A stretch of 5,000 nucleotides of DNA, taken from Candidatus Omnitrophota bacterium (GTDB taxonomy: Bacteria > Omnitrophota > Gorgyraeia > 2-01-FULL-45-10). The notes beneath the pieces are model-generated. The model saw nothing but the letters and a program-made list of their open reading frames with translations. It ran no database searches and was not told the DNA's origin. Location: the NCBI GenBank assembly GCA_022703295.1, contig JAKLDX010000075.1, positions 1 to 5,000 of the forward strand, in the 5' to 3' direction. Position 1 is the stretch's first letter, and every line of letters begins with the position of its first letter. A program made the translations under genes and the position numbers. Below are positions 1 through 4,918 of this stretch, piece by piece.

Positions 1-922
1 TACCCGCTCTTTCAAGCTTCCTGCGGAGTCCTGGGAGGTTAAAACCCAGCTGATAAGCACGATGTGCGCTGGCCAGGGACTTGTCATAATCCTTCTGCAG
101 GTAATAAATATAAGCCGTCATCTCGTTTGCCCATATTATATGCTCCGTGGGAAGCTCTGTTTTTAGCAATTTGCCGAGCTTATCCATGGCAGTCCCGTAA
201 CTCCCGATACCGGTAAGCCCCTCGATCAGGAATTCCTCAAATATATAAGCGATTTTAGAATCCGGATAATCCTTTAAAAGTTTTTCCGAATCCGCTATCA
301 CGAGTTCGTACCTGTGCAGGTAAAGGTTCTTTTTCAGCAGGCGTAAACGCACTTCTATGTCAGGAACGGACGCTGCTTTCTTATTTTTAAGATATTCAAA
401 AAACCCTTTCTTGTCATTGTGAATGACATAATACACTATAAGGCCCGGATCGTCCTTCCAGTAATTATCTTCGGTGAGGTAAGATTTCATCTCGTACGCT
501 TTTTTGAAATATTCCCACGCCTTATCGGCGTCGAATTTTCTTTCATATGCCGCGGCGAGATTATATATTATCACTTCTTTATTGGATACATCACCGCCGA
601 TATTCTTAAGGGCCTGCATATAGGCATCTATGCCCTTATCTGTCTCGCCCTGTTCCAGATAGCACTGTCCGAGATCCATGAAAGATTTGGCGAATTTATT
701 ATCCAGAAGCAGCGCTTTTCGCGATGCGTCCTGGGCTTCCTTGAACTTCTTCTGGCCTATTAGGTTTTTGGCGATGTTATGGTATTCCTGGGCGGTTTTT
801 GGTGCAGCGAAAATCGGGCATTCTTTTGGTTGCCTCAATACCAGAATGGCGACGGCAAACAAAAAAAATAAAACGGCAAGTTCTATTTTGAATTTTTTTG
901 TGAAAATCTTATCCCCGTTCAT
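1..922 (-). CDS. Membrane-anchored TPR-repeat protein, C-terminus cut by window edge
   Basis: This frame is open from an ATG at 922 to the left edge, so 307 residues are visible and the stop lies outside. A lysine-rich start (K9, K10, K12) precedes a hydrophobic segment at about residues 13-29, which is a signal anchor or an uncleaved signal peptide. Three tetratricopeptide-type helix pairs follow, at about 44-77 (AQEYHNIAKN start, then KKFKEAQDASRKAL), 78-111 (MDLGQCYLEQGETDKGIDAY) and 116-149 (YNLAAAYERKFDADKAWEYF). Further helical repeats with weaker consensus continue to the edge, including KNLYLHRYELVIADSEKLL and YYLQKDYDKSLASAHRAYQL. TPR proteins act as scaffolds for protein-protein contacts. 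The partner here is unknown, but the anchor places the repeats outside the inner membrane. The gene starts 17 nt after the upstream stop. Its only SD-like element is AAGGG overlapping that stop, about 12 nt from the ATG, so translation may depend on coupling. Confidence 0.88.
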   Translation of the reverse strand, partial: MNGDKIFTKKFKIELAVLFFLFAVAILVLRQPKECPIFAAPKTAQEYHNIAKNLIGQKKFKEAQDASRKALLLDNKFAKSFMDLGQCYLEQGETDKGIDAYMQALKNIGGDVSNKEVIIYNLAAAYERKFDADKAWEYFKKAYEMKSYLTEDNYWKDDPGLIVYYVIHNDKKGFFEYLKNKKAASVPDIEVRLRLLKKNLYLHRYELVIADSEKLLKDYPDSKIAYIFEEFLIEGLTGIGSYGTAMDKLGKLLKTELPTEHIIWANEMTAYIYYLQKDYDKSLASAHRAYQLGFNLPGLRRKLERAG

Positions 923-939
923 ATATTGCGGGCTGACCC

Positions 940-1275
940 TTATGGCATCAATGTGACAGAATCAACTATGTTGCCTTCATCACTCTTCGAATATTTGGCA
1001 GTAACTTTAGCGCCCAGGTCGACATCATCCCCTTCAATAGATTTTCCGTCCTTATCGAGGAATTTTGTCGCGGCATTAAGCACAAAATTCTTCGCGTTGC
1101 CGGAGCCATCGATCAATATCATCGATCCTTCCGTAAGCCCCCTGTCCGGATCGGGCACTGTTATGGAGTCCACCTTGCCGCTGAATGCCATATCCTTTTC
1201 AGAAACGGGCTGCGCAAACGAGACCTGGCCGACAACTAACAAAATAGCTGTTAAAATTGCGAACGTCCTCTTCAT
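940..1275 (-). CDS. Small secreted beta-rich (DUF5666-like) protein, 111 aa
   Basis: Residues 1-21 form a signal peptide ending in SFA before Q22. The mature 90 residues alternate short beta-type stretches with turns: FSGKVDSITV, SMILIDGSGNAKNFVLN, then DKDGKSIEGDDVDLGAKVTAKY, ending VDSVTLMP. This layout (G-x-V near the start, a D-G turn, 'G-x-K-V-x-x-x-Y' and a final V-x-L strand) is what DUF5666-like small OB/beta-barrel proteins look like. The family assignment is my inference. It aligns well with the protein at 1830-2231, suggesting a paralog. The start is well supported: AAGGAGG (1287..1281) sits 5 nt before the ATG and overlaps the TAA stop of the preceding gene, which favours coupled translation. 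No enzyme motif or cysteine is present. The role is probably a binding or structural one in the periplasm. Confidence 0.85.
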   Translation of the reverse strand: MKRTFAILTAILLVVGQVSFAQPVSEKDMAFSGKVDSITVPDPDRGLTEGSMILIDGSGNAKNFVLNAATKFLDKDGKSIEGDDVDLGAKVTAKYSKSDEGNIVDSVTLMP

Positions 1276-1285
1276 TTCATCCTCC

Positions 1286-1816
1286 TTATTTTATTACATT
1301 TTCTCTTTCGGCATCTACTCGCGGGTCGTGATAGCTCATATTCCTTGCGCCCAATAAGAGCGCCATATTTGCCTCTTCATACGGATTAAAATTCACATCA
1401 TCCCTGTACTCTCTGTAAACCAGCCTACCAGACTCGCTATAATGTTTTCTTTCTATGGGCCTTCCATCTTCATCGTAAGTCGCCTGAGACGCGAGGTTGG
1501 GGCCGTCATACCACCATTTCATAGCAGCCCAACCGTCTATGCCTCTTTTAAGCCTGCCCTTCTGATCGTAGAGGGACTCTTCCACTTTATTGCCGTACCT
1601 GTCATATTTCTCTATTTTCTCGACGGTGCCGTTGTCGTGCCTGCAAAAAGCCTTGGCCTTGAGGTTCCCGTTAGTGTCATATAATGTGCACGACCGGACC
1701 TTGCCATTCTCCCAATATTGAAAATCCCGTAAACCCTGTATGCCTTCCGCAAAAACAGAGAACACGCCAAATATGGAGATAATTAAAAAAAATATACCTG
1801 AACTTTTATATTTCAT
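1286..1816 (-). CDS. Secreted YD/MORN-like repeat protein, 176 aa
   Basis: A signal peptide spans residues 1-23 (cleavage after SVFA, before E24). The mature part holds a ladder of short repeats with the consensus Y-D-x-x-G-x-hydrophobic, one about every 12 residues: Y34, Y46 (YDTNGNL), 60 (HDNGTV), Y71 (YDRYGNKV), Y83 (YDQKGRL), Y103, Y114 (YDEDGRPI) and Y126 (YSESGRL). Such repeats occur in RHS/YD proteins and in MORN-variant antitoxin-like proteins, where they build extended beta structures. The non-repetitive tail (about 140-176) is charged, with NPYEEANMALLLGARN and DPRVDAERENV. The function is unknown. The repeats suggest a surface or periplasmic binding scaffold. The ATG lies 13 nt after the upstream stop and has no recognisable SD (only TTTTTTGAG before it), so re-initiation from the gene at 1830-2231 is likely. 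Confidence 0.82.
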   Translation of the reverse strand: MKYKSSGIFFLIISIFGVFSVFAEGIQGLRDFQYWENGKVRSCTLYDTNGNLKAKAFCRHDNGTVEKIEKYDRYGNKVEESLYDQKGRLKRGIDGWAAMKWWYDGPNLASQATYDEDGRPIERKHYSESGRLVYREYRDDVNFNPYEEANMALLLGARNMSYHDPRVDAERENVIK

Positions 1817-1829
1817 CTCAAAAAATTAA

Positions 1830-2231
1830 TTATTTAACATCTTTCTCTTCCGCGGGCGACTGCTCTATAGGCAGTAATTTTACGGCTGTTGCCTTAGGAA
1901 TGCCGAATTCAAAGCTTAAATAATTTATCTGCACCTTATCGCCCTCTTTTACCTCCTTAAGACTTAGAAGCTTCCCGTCCGTCCCTTCATATATAACCGC
2001 GCTGGGCCGCAGTTCAAATTTCGTTTCTTTTCCGTCCGGGTCTCTTATAATGATCGCCGAGTTTATCCTGCTTAAGTCCGCAGGTATAACGGTTTTTACA
2101 ACTCCCATTACAGTGCTCGCGCCTTCGGTTTTCAGGACATAGTCCCTTTTGGCGCTTTTCCCCTCTTCAGAAAAAGCGAGAGATACAGCGACAGCGCATA
2201 TGATAATAATCAATGACAATTTTTTAACCAT
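1830..2231 (-). CDS. Small secreted beta-rich (DUF5666-like) protein, 133 aa
   Basis: Residues 1-21 are a signal peptide (MVKKLS start, hydrophobic IIIICAVAV, end AFS before E22). The core runs from VMGVVKTVI through SAIIIRDPDGKETKFELRPS, then GTDGKLLSLKEVKEGDKVQINY, and ends with a strand ATAVKLLP. It matches the 111-aa protein at 940-1275 position by position: 'DPDGKETKFEL' with 'DGSGNAKNFVL', 'DGKLLSLKEVKEGDKVQINY' with 'DGKSIEGDDVDLGAKVTAKY', and 'AVKLLP' with 'SVTLMP'. I infer a common DUF5666-like small beta-barrel. A charged tail, EQSPAEEKDVK, is extra. CAGGAG lies 7 nt before the ATG and supports the start. The gene sits 24 nt after the TIGR04073 gene. No catalytic motif is seen, and the ligand or partner is unknown. 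Confidence 0.84.
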   Translation of the reverse strand: MVKKLSLIIIICAVAVSLAFSEEGKSAKRDYVLKTEGASTVMGVVKTVIPADLSRINSAIIIRDPDGKETKFELRPSAVIYEGTDGKLLSLKEVKEGDKVQINYLSFEFGIPKATAVKLLPIEQSPAEEKDVK

Positions 2232-2255
2232 ATAAATTCTCCTGTCTTTTCGAAA

Positions 2256-2639
2256 TTATTTTTTCTCTTTGGGGATATCGCGCAGTATTTTTACCGCTTC
2301 CTTCTTGGAAGGCCATTGCCAGATAAATTCCGGATCGTCCAGCATGGGTTTATAGCCTTCCGGGACCGGGAATAGAAAAGTCACTGTTTCAAAAGTACCC
2401 ACCATCCCGCGCAGCGCGGCCATGAATATGCCTTCAAAAAGACCATACATCATATAATAGCTGGCACCACCTTCTTTTTCATTAGTAGCTTTAGTGAACC
2501 GGTATGGAAGTTCGAACGGGCATGTGACGATATTGCTGATGCCGCGGCCCAATTTCCTCATAGGCCCATATGAATAGGCGCACGTTGTCATATTCAAGAT
2601 GAAACATACTGCCAGGAAAATCGCCAATGCCTTTTTCAT
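2256..2639 (-). CDS. Exosortase system-associated protein, TIGR04073 family, 127 aa
   Basis: A signal peptide covers about residues 1-23 (MKKALAIFLAVCFIL; end AYS). The mature protein shows the hallmarks I associate with TIGR04073: RKLGRGISNIVTCPFELP at 28-45 (G31-R32-G33, N36, P41, E43, P45), then a glycine-rich hydrophobic block, GLFEGIFMAALRGMVGTFETVTFLFPVP at 66-93, and a close of EGYKPMLDDPE at 94-104. The family is small, exported and of unknown biochemistry. It was named because it tends to occur in genomes with exosortase-type protein sorting. No exosortase is visible here. The C20 context (NMTTC) is a poor lipobox, so I read this as a signal peptidase I substrate rather than a lipoprotein. 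AAGGGGG about 5 nt before the ATG supports the start. Family recognition is from motif memory, not a search. Confidence 0.87.
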   Translation of the reverse strand: MKKALAIFLAVCFILNMTTCAYSYGPMRKLGRGISNIVTCPFELPYRFTKATNEKEGGASYYMMYGLFEGIFMAALRGMVGTFETVTFLFPVPEGYKPMLDDPEFIWQWPSKKEAVKILRDIPKEKK

Positions 2640-2662
2640 GCTACCCCCTTTTGCAACTACCT

Positions 2663-3286
2663 TTACTGTTTTAATATCTCCTCTGAATCCGCCTCATTCC
2701 CTGCTGATTGCGTTTCCCGGTACTCATTAGCGCCCCCCATCCCGGGCACAGTAAATTTTTTATATCCTGCCGGAACCTCAAAGATTGAACCGCTCTGAGG
2801 CCCTGTCTTTATATTACGATATTCCATAGACCAGCTGCCGTCAATAGCCGCTGTTTTGACAGGAATAGCTACGGAAGGGTCGACCCATTGGAATATCTCC
2901 GCCTCATTACCAAGAGCTCTGTACACAACCCTGTATTTTTTCGTATTCCTGCCGCCTATGACTTCATCCTCTATGAATTTACGCGATACCACATCCGGCA
3001 CCTTGCCGGTAGAGGATATGACAGTCTTCGGATCAAGCGGTTGCTCCATGTAAATATTTTGCTGCGGCATAAGCAGCCATACTACATTTTTATCTATCCT
3101 GCTGATGGCAATAGCGCCCTGCATTTCCGTCCGTACTTTATCCTTCGAAATAAATATTTTGCCGCTGAAACTTTGCCCGTTGCCGGTACCCACCATTTCA
3201 GCGGAAAAGTCTTCCGCAAATACTGCTCCGCCACATATTAGGATAAAAATAAAAGCCGTTGATGCCGCCTTTATTAATCTGCCCAT
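2663..3286 (-). CDS. Periplasmic DUF4412/LolA-like protein, 207 aa
   Basis: From the ATG at 3286 the product has a signal peptide at 1-24 (end AVFA before E25). The DUF4412-type pattern follows: DFSAEMV at 26-32, GKIFISKDKVRTEM at 42-55, then ISRIDKNVVWLLMPQQ at 61-76 with IYME at 78-81. The C-terminal signature is GSIFEVPAGYKKFTVPGM at about 166-183. The order 'export, R-x-E strand, D-K-x-V-V-W, P-x-x-x-x-Y-x-E, F-x-V-P-x-G-Y' is typical of this family. Its fold is thought to resemble LolA/LolB and to hold hydrophobic ligands, which suggests binding of a lipid or lipoprotein in the periplasm. The last 22 residues are acidic, polar and probably disordered. A TTG at 3292 in the same frame is an alternative start that adds two residues. 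Neither start has a good SD, and both abut the stop of the 24-codon gene upstream, so coupling is likely. Confidence 0.86.
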   Translation of the reverse strand: MGRLIKAASTAFIFILICGGAVFAEDFSAEMVGTGNGQSFSGKIFISKDKVRTEMQGAIAISRIDKNVVWLLMPQQNIYMEQPLDPKTVISSTGKVPDVVSRKFIEDEVIGGRNTKKYRVVYRALGNEAEIFQWVDPSVAIPVKTAAIDGSWSMEYRNIKTGPQSGSIFEVPAGYKKFTVPGMGGANEYRETQSAGNEADSEEILKQ

Positions 3287-3288
3287 GA

Positions 3289-3363
3289 TCAACGTCTCAT
3301 TTTTTTTCTTTTACGCCGCCTTAGATCACGCCTTCTCATCTTTCTGGTGTATTTTTTCGGCAT
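3289..3363 (-). CDS. 24-residue extremely basic mini-protein
   Basis: The frame runs from the ATG at 3363 to a TGA at 3291..3289. The product has 24 residues, 10 Arg and 6 Lys: it begins MPKKYTRKMRRR, continues D13-L14, then RRRKRKK and M22-R-R. The case for translation is the Shine-Dalgarno AAGGAGGGGG (3377..3368), the strongest in the window, spaced correctly. The stop also lies 2 nt from the ATG of the DUF4412 gene and overlaps that gene's TTG alternative (TTGA). Size and composition recall tiny rRNA-binding ribosomal proteins (bTHX, the bS22/AURKAIP1-COX24 type), but the sequence is not a clear match to either. Other readings are a leader peptide that couples or attenuates translation of the next gene, or an RNA/DNA-binding peptide. 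It is the only product in the run without a signal peptide or membrane segment. Confidence 0.7.
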   Translation of the reverse strand: MPKKYTRKMRRRDLRRRKRKKMRR

Positions 3364-3367
3364 CTTT

Positions 3368-3377
3368 CCCCCTCCTT
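3368..3377 (-). promoter_or_regulatory. Very strong Shine-Dalgarno of the basic mini-gene
   Basis: On the minus strand AAGGAGGGGG precedes AAAG and the ATG at 3363. The AAGGAGG core (3377..3371) is 7 nt from the start codon. It is the main evidence that the 24-codon frame is translated, since the downstream DUF4412 start has no comparable site. Confidence 0.75.
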
Positions 3378-3416
3378 GGTTTTAATGATCTTATATTTTA
3401 AAATCACTCAAATTGT

Positions 3417-3665
3417 TTATTTTACAAGCTTGTTATATACCCATGCTATCGCGACCCCGCCTATCCCGGCATCTACGAATCCCCATAAGAAGCCGACTAT
3501 GCAGCCCGGTACCGTCGCATTGTATCCGACATATACCTTCCCCATAAAATACATGAATGACCAACCCCATCCGGACACCATATTTATAATTGCCATTATT
3601 ACAAGCGACAGGCCCCATACAGCACCGCACGAGATACCAAGCGCCCTTACATCCAGCTTTGCCAT
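3417..3665 (-). CDS. Small two-helix membrane protein, 'bacteriophage holin'-labelled family, 82 aa
   Basis: There is no cleavable signal. A hydrophobic helix lies at about residues 8-31 (ALGISCGAVWGLSLVIMAI), followed by an aromatic, glycine-rich loop with GWGWSFMYFMGKVYVGY and a second helix at about 50-78 (GCIVGFLWGFVDAGIGGVAIAWVYNKL). The pattern 'LDV-ALG-xxCGxVWGL ... VYxGY ... GxxxGFxWGFVDxxIGGxxxAWVYNKL' is one I associate with chromosomal proteins that automated pipelines often name bacteriophage holin. There is no endolysin, spanin or other phage gene nearby, so a lysis role is not supported. An inner-membrane accessory protein is more plausible. AAGGAGG (3677..3671 region) 6 nt before the ATG fixes the start. 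The gene follows the 99-aa gene by 18 nt. The next gene starts after 53 nt, the largest internal gap of the run. Confidence 0.82.
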   Translation of the reverse strand: MAKLDVRALGISCGAVWGLSLVIMAIINMVSGWGWSFMYFMGKVYVGYNATVPGCIVGFLWGFVDAGIGGVAIAWVYNKLVK

Positions 3666-3683
3666 ATACCGCCTCCTTCTATT

Positions 3684-3983
3684 TTATTTATAAGTATACA
3701 CTCTTATAAAATCAGCGATAAAACTTTTTTTATTATCTTCCCTTCCCCGGCAATAAACTTTGTACCCTATATACTGGGGCAGGTCTCTTGCCAGCAAATT
3801 ATGGTCTCTTTTGGATTCATCTTCACGGGAGACGCTAACATCCCTGGCAAGCTTAAAGGTCACGCCATTCACCACCGCCTCATGCTCTTTGATGTTAACT
3901 TTTTCGAGCTTACCCTTGATAACTTCAGCCCACACAGAGGACACCATAAGGCAACATATTAATACAAGGCATATCTTTTTCAT
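3684..3983 (-). CDS. Small secreted beta-rich protein, 99 aa
   Basis: I choose the ATG at 3983 because it begins a standard signal peptide (MKKICLVLICCLMVSSVWA, cleavage before E20). The frame can be extended to 4061, but that would overlap the preceding gene by 73 nt and bury the signal. The mature 80 residues run VIKGKLEKVNIKEHEAVVNG, VTFKLARDVSVS, then a polar stretch ESKRDHNL and LPQYIGYKVYCRGRE, closing with FIADFIRVYTY. The opening 'G-K-L-x-x-V', central 'F-K-L' and final 'G-Y-K-V ... A-D-F-I-R-V' strands follow the same layout as the DUF5666-like proteins at 1830-2231 and 940-1275, but sequence identity is low. The start lies 5 nt after the TGA of the upstream gene, and no SD is evident, which implies translational coupling. 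Confidence 0.78.
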   Translation of the reverse strand: MKKICLVLICCLMVSSVWAEVIKGKLEKVNIKEHEAVVNGVTFKLARDVSVSREDESKRDHNLLARDLPQYIGYKVYCRGREDNKKSFIADFIRVYTYK

Positions 3984-3988
3984 GTCGA

Positions 3989-4318
3989 TCAGTATAAGGC
4001 CCTGCTTGTTTTTGTAATGGTAGATCTGGGAACCCTCTCCCCGATAGCGTTCACAGTACAACCATTTTTATTTTTATATTTTTCGGTATCCGGAGACATG
4101 GTTATTTCCAGGTCCAGCGATAATAGCGCTTTTGCCTTCGTAACTACAGCGGCCGCAGCGTCAGTTACCAGGTCCACCCCTTTGGCACCCTTGACCTTAC
4201 CGGGATCAGCAGATTGATTTTGCTGCGCGGCTACAGGATCCGGATTATTTTCTTCGGCATAAAGCGGCAAGCTTACGGCGAATATAAAAATATATACCGC
4301 TATTATTATTCTAATCAT
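3989..4318 (-). CDS. Secreted protein of unknown function, 109 aa
   Basis: A hydrophobic signal peptide occupies residues 1-21 (MIRIIIAVYIFIFAVS, end LYA before E22). A polar, low-complexity linker follows (ENNPDPVAAQQNQSADPG), then an alanine-rich, probably helical stretch at about 47-67 (GVDLVTDAAAAVVTKAKALL). The tail from SLDLEITMSP onward is basic, with KYKNKNGCTVNAIGERVPRS. I recognise no family. The start overlaps the end of the preceding gene by 8 nt (ATGATTAG), and GAGGAG just before the ATG can act as its SD, so the two genes are translationally coupled. The single mature cysteine (in NGCTV) gives no clear clue. The gene is supported by the signal peptide, the tight overlap and the tight junction with the next gene (5 nt). 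Confidence 0.72.
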   Translation of the reverse strand: MIRIIIAVYIFIFAVSLPLYAEENNPDPVAAQQNQSADPGKVKGAKGVDLVTDAAAAVVTKAKALLSLDLEITMSPDTEKYKNKNGCTVNAIGERVPRSTITKTSRALY

Positions 4319-4607
4319 TCTCCTCGTTGTCGCTTGAATGGCCTCTAATCACCTTCATCTTCGGCCTGTTCCTACCCAGAGGGTTGCCGTCATATTCCAG
4401 GATATCTTTATCGACACCTTTCGCATTGTCATTAATGATCTCTTCCTTGCCCGACGTCACTTTATTTACCTTATCGGACATCGAAGATATGGCCTCCGAA
4501 AAGAAGCTGCCTTCTGAAAAAAGGCCTTCCTTCTGCTCTTTCTCATCTGCAATACATACCGGAGATAAAACCAATAACGTCATAATAATAAAAAGGAACT
4601 TTTTCAT
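4311..4607 (-). CDS. Secreted charged protein of unknown function, 98 aa; first gene of the operon
   Basis: Residues 1-20 form a signal peptide (MKKFLFIIMTLLVLSPVCIA, cleavage before D21). The mature protein is hydrophilic and rich in Glu, Lys, Asp and Asn. It has a serine-containing amphipathic part (LFSEGSFFSEAISSMSDKVNKV, about 29-50), a central KEEIINDNAKGVDKDILEYDG and a basic patch NRPKMKVIRG before an acidic end, SSDNEEND. There is no known domain and no mature cysteine. The start is firm: AAAAGGGG lies about 5-7 nt before the ATG, within the short leader of the promoter at 4625-4652. As first gene it would be read most directly from that promoter. Its stop is inside the next gene (8-nt overlap). 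Confidence 0.75.
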   Translation of the reverse strand: MKKFLFIIMTLLVLSPVCIADEKEQKEGLFSEGSFFSEAISSMSDKVNKVTSGKEEIINDNAKGVDKDILEYDGNPLGRNRPKMKVIRGHSSDNEEND

Positions 4608-4624
4608 ATTTACCCCTTTTGTTT

Positions 4625-4652
4625 ATTATACCACATGAATTGCATTTGTGAA
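4625..4652 (-). promoter_or_regulatory. Sigma70-type promoter with extended -10 for the envelope gene run
   Basis: On the minus strand the -35 box TTCACA (4652..4647, 5 of 6 consensus bases) is separated by 16 nt from a perfect -10 box TATAAT (4630..4625), which is preceded by TGG, an extended -10. Transcription would start near 4618, leaving a leader of about 11 nt that contains the SD AAGGGG of the 98-aa gene. The site lies between the rRNA terminator and the first gene, as expected for the promoter of the downstream run. Confidence 0.78.
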
Positions 4653-4675
4653 GAGTTTCTCAAGGGCCGGTTGTT

Positions 4676-4721
4676 TAAGAAATAAAAACCGCGTAGCGGA
4701 CTTTCATCTGCTACGCGGTTT
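4676..4721 (-). terminator. Factor-independent terminator of the rRNA operon
   Basis: A perfect 12-bp inverted repeat has arms at 4710-4721 and 4686-4697 (AAACCGCGTAGC and its complement) around a 12-nt loop. On the minus strand the stem is followed directly by a T-rich tract (TTTTTATTTCTT). It lies 8 nt after the 5S rRNA gene and ends rRNA transcription before the next promoter. Confidence 0.93.
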
Positions 4722-4728
4722 AAATTTA

Positions 4729-4846
4729 ACCCGGCACTGGTCTACTCTCCCAGCCAGTTGCCCGGCAAGTACCATCAACGCTGGAGGGCTTAACTTCCGT
4801 ATTCGGAATGGGAACGGGTGTGGCCCCTCCGCTCAGAGCACCGGGA
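4729..4846 (-). rRNA. rrf: 5S ribosomal RNA, complete
   Basis: The minus strand reads as a canonical bacterial 5S rRNA of about 118 nt. The 5' CCCGGUGCU and 3' AGUGCCGGG pair to form helix I. The conserved stretches CACACCCGUUCCCAUUCCGA, ACGGAAGUUAAGCCCUCC and GAUGGUACU are all present, and the loop E/helix IV region ends in GGGAGAGUAGACC. Its product is part of the central protuberance of the large ribosomal subunit. Ends are placed from helix I pairing and may be off by a base or two. Confidence 0.97.
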
Positions 4847-4848
4847 TT

Positions 4849-4918
4849 AAAGCTAAATCTAAAACAACACATAACGAGTAAGGATGAATCCAGCATTGCA
4901 CCATCATGAATATAAAAA
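4849..4918 (-). other. 23S-5S intergenic spacer
   Basis: About 70 nt separate 23S and 5S. The spacer is AT-rich, contains no tRNA-like cloverleaf and starts with a run of T on the transcribed strand (4920..4914) right after the 23S end. It presumably takes part in rRNA processing pairing. Confidence 0.75.

Noticed and set aside
419..763. 114-codon plus-strand frame opposite the TPR gene
   Set aside because: The minus strand carries an unbroken 307-residue frame with TPR repeats over this stretch.
926..1357. 143-codon plus-strand frame
   Set aside because: It runs antisense across two well-supported minus-strand genes with signal peptides and SD sites, has no SD or domain itself, and is a shadow.
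2888..3241. 117-codon plus-strand frame
   Set aside because: It is antisense to the DUF4412 gene, whose family motifs are clear, and the plus-strand translation shows no recognisable domain.
3287..3292. TTG at 3292 as start of the DUF4412 gene
   Set aside because: It adds only two residues, overlaps the mini-gene stop and has a worse codon than the ATG at 3286; kept only as an alternative.
3390..3395. TATAAG -10-like box on the minus strand before the basic mini-gene
   Set aside because: No -35-like hexamer lies 16-18 nt upstream and the region is AT-rich by nature, so an internal promoter is not supported, though not excluded.
3423..3432. Palindrome ACAAGCTTGT near the end of the two-helix membrane protein gene
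   Set aside because: It is a 10-bp palindrome with no loop and no T-tract, inside coding sequence; it cannot form a proper terminator hairpin.
3376..3693. 105-codon plus-strand frame
   Set aside because: It covers the complement of the two-helix membrane protein; composition is Pro/Thr/Ile-rich, as expected of a shadow, with no SD.
3984..4061. N-terminal extension of the 99-aa gene to a TTG at 4061
   Set aside because: It would overlap the upstream gene by 73 nt and place 26 polar residues before a perfect signal peptide; the ATG at 3983 is preferred.
4648..4881. 77-codon plus-strand frame
   Set aside because: It crosses the rRNA terminator and the complement of the 5S rRNA gene.
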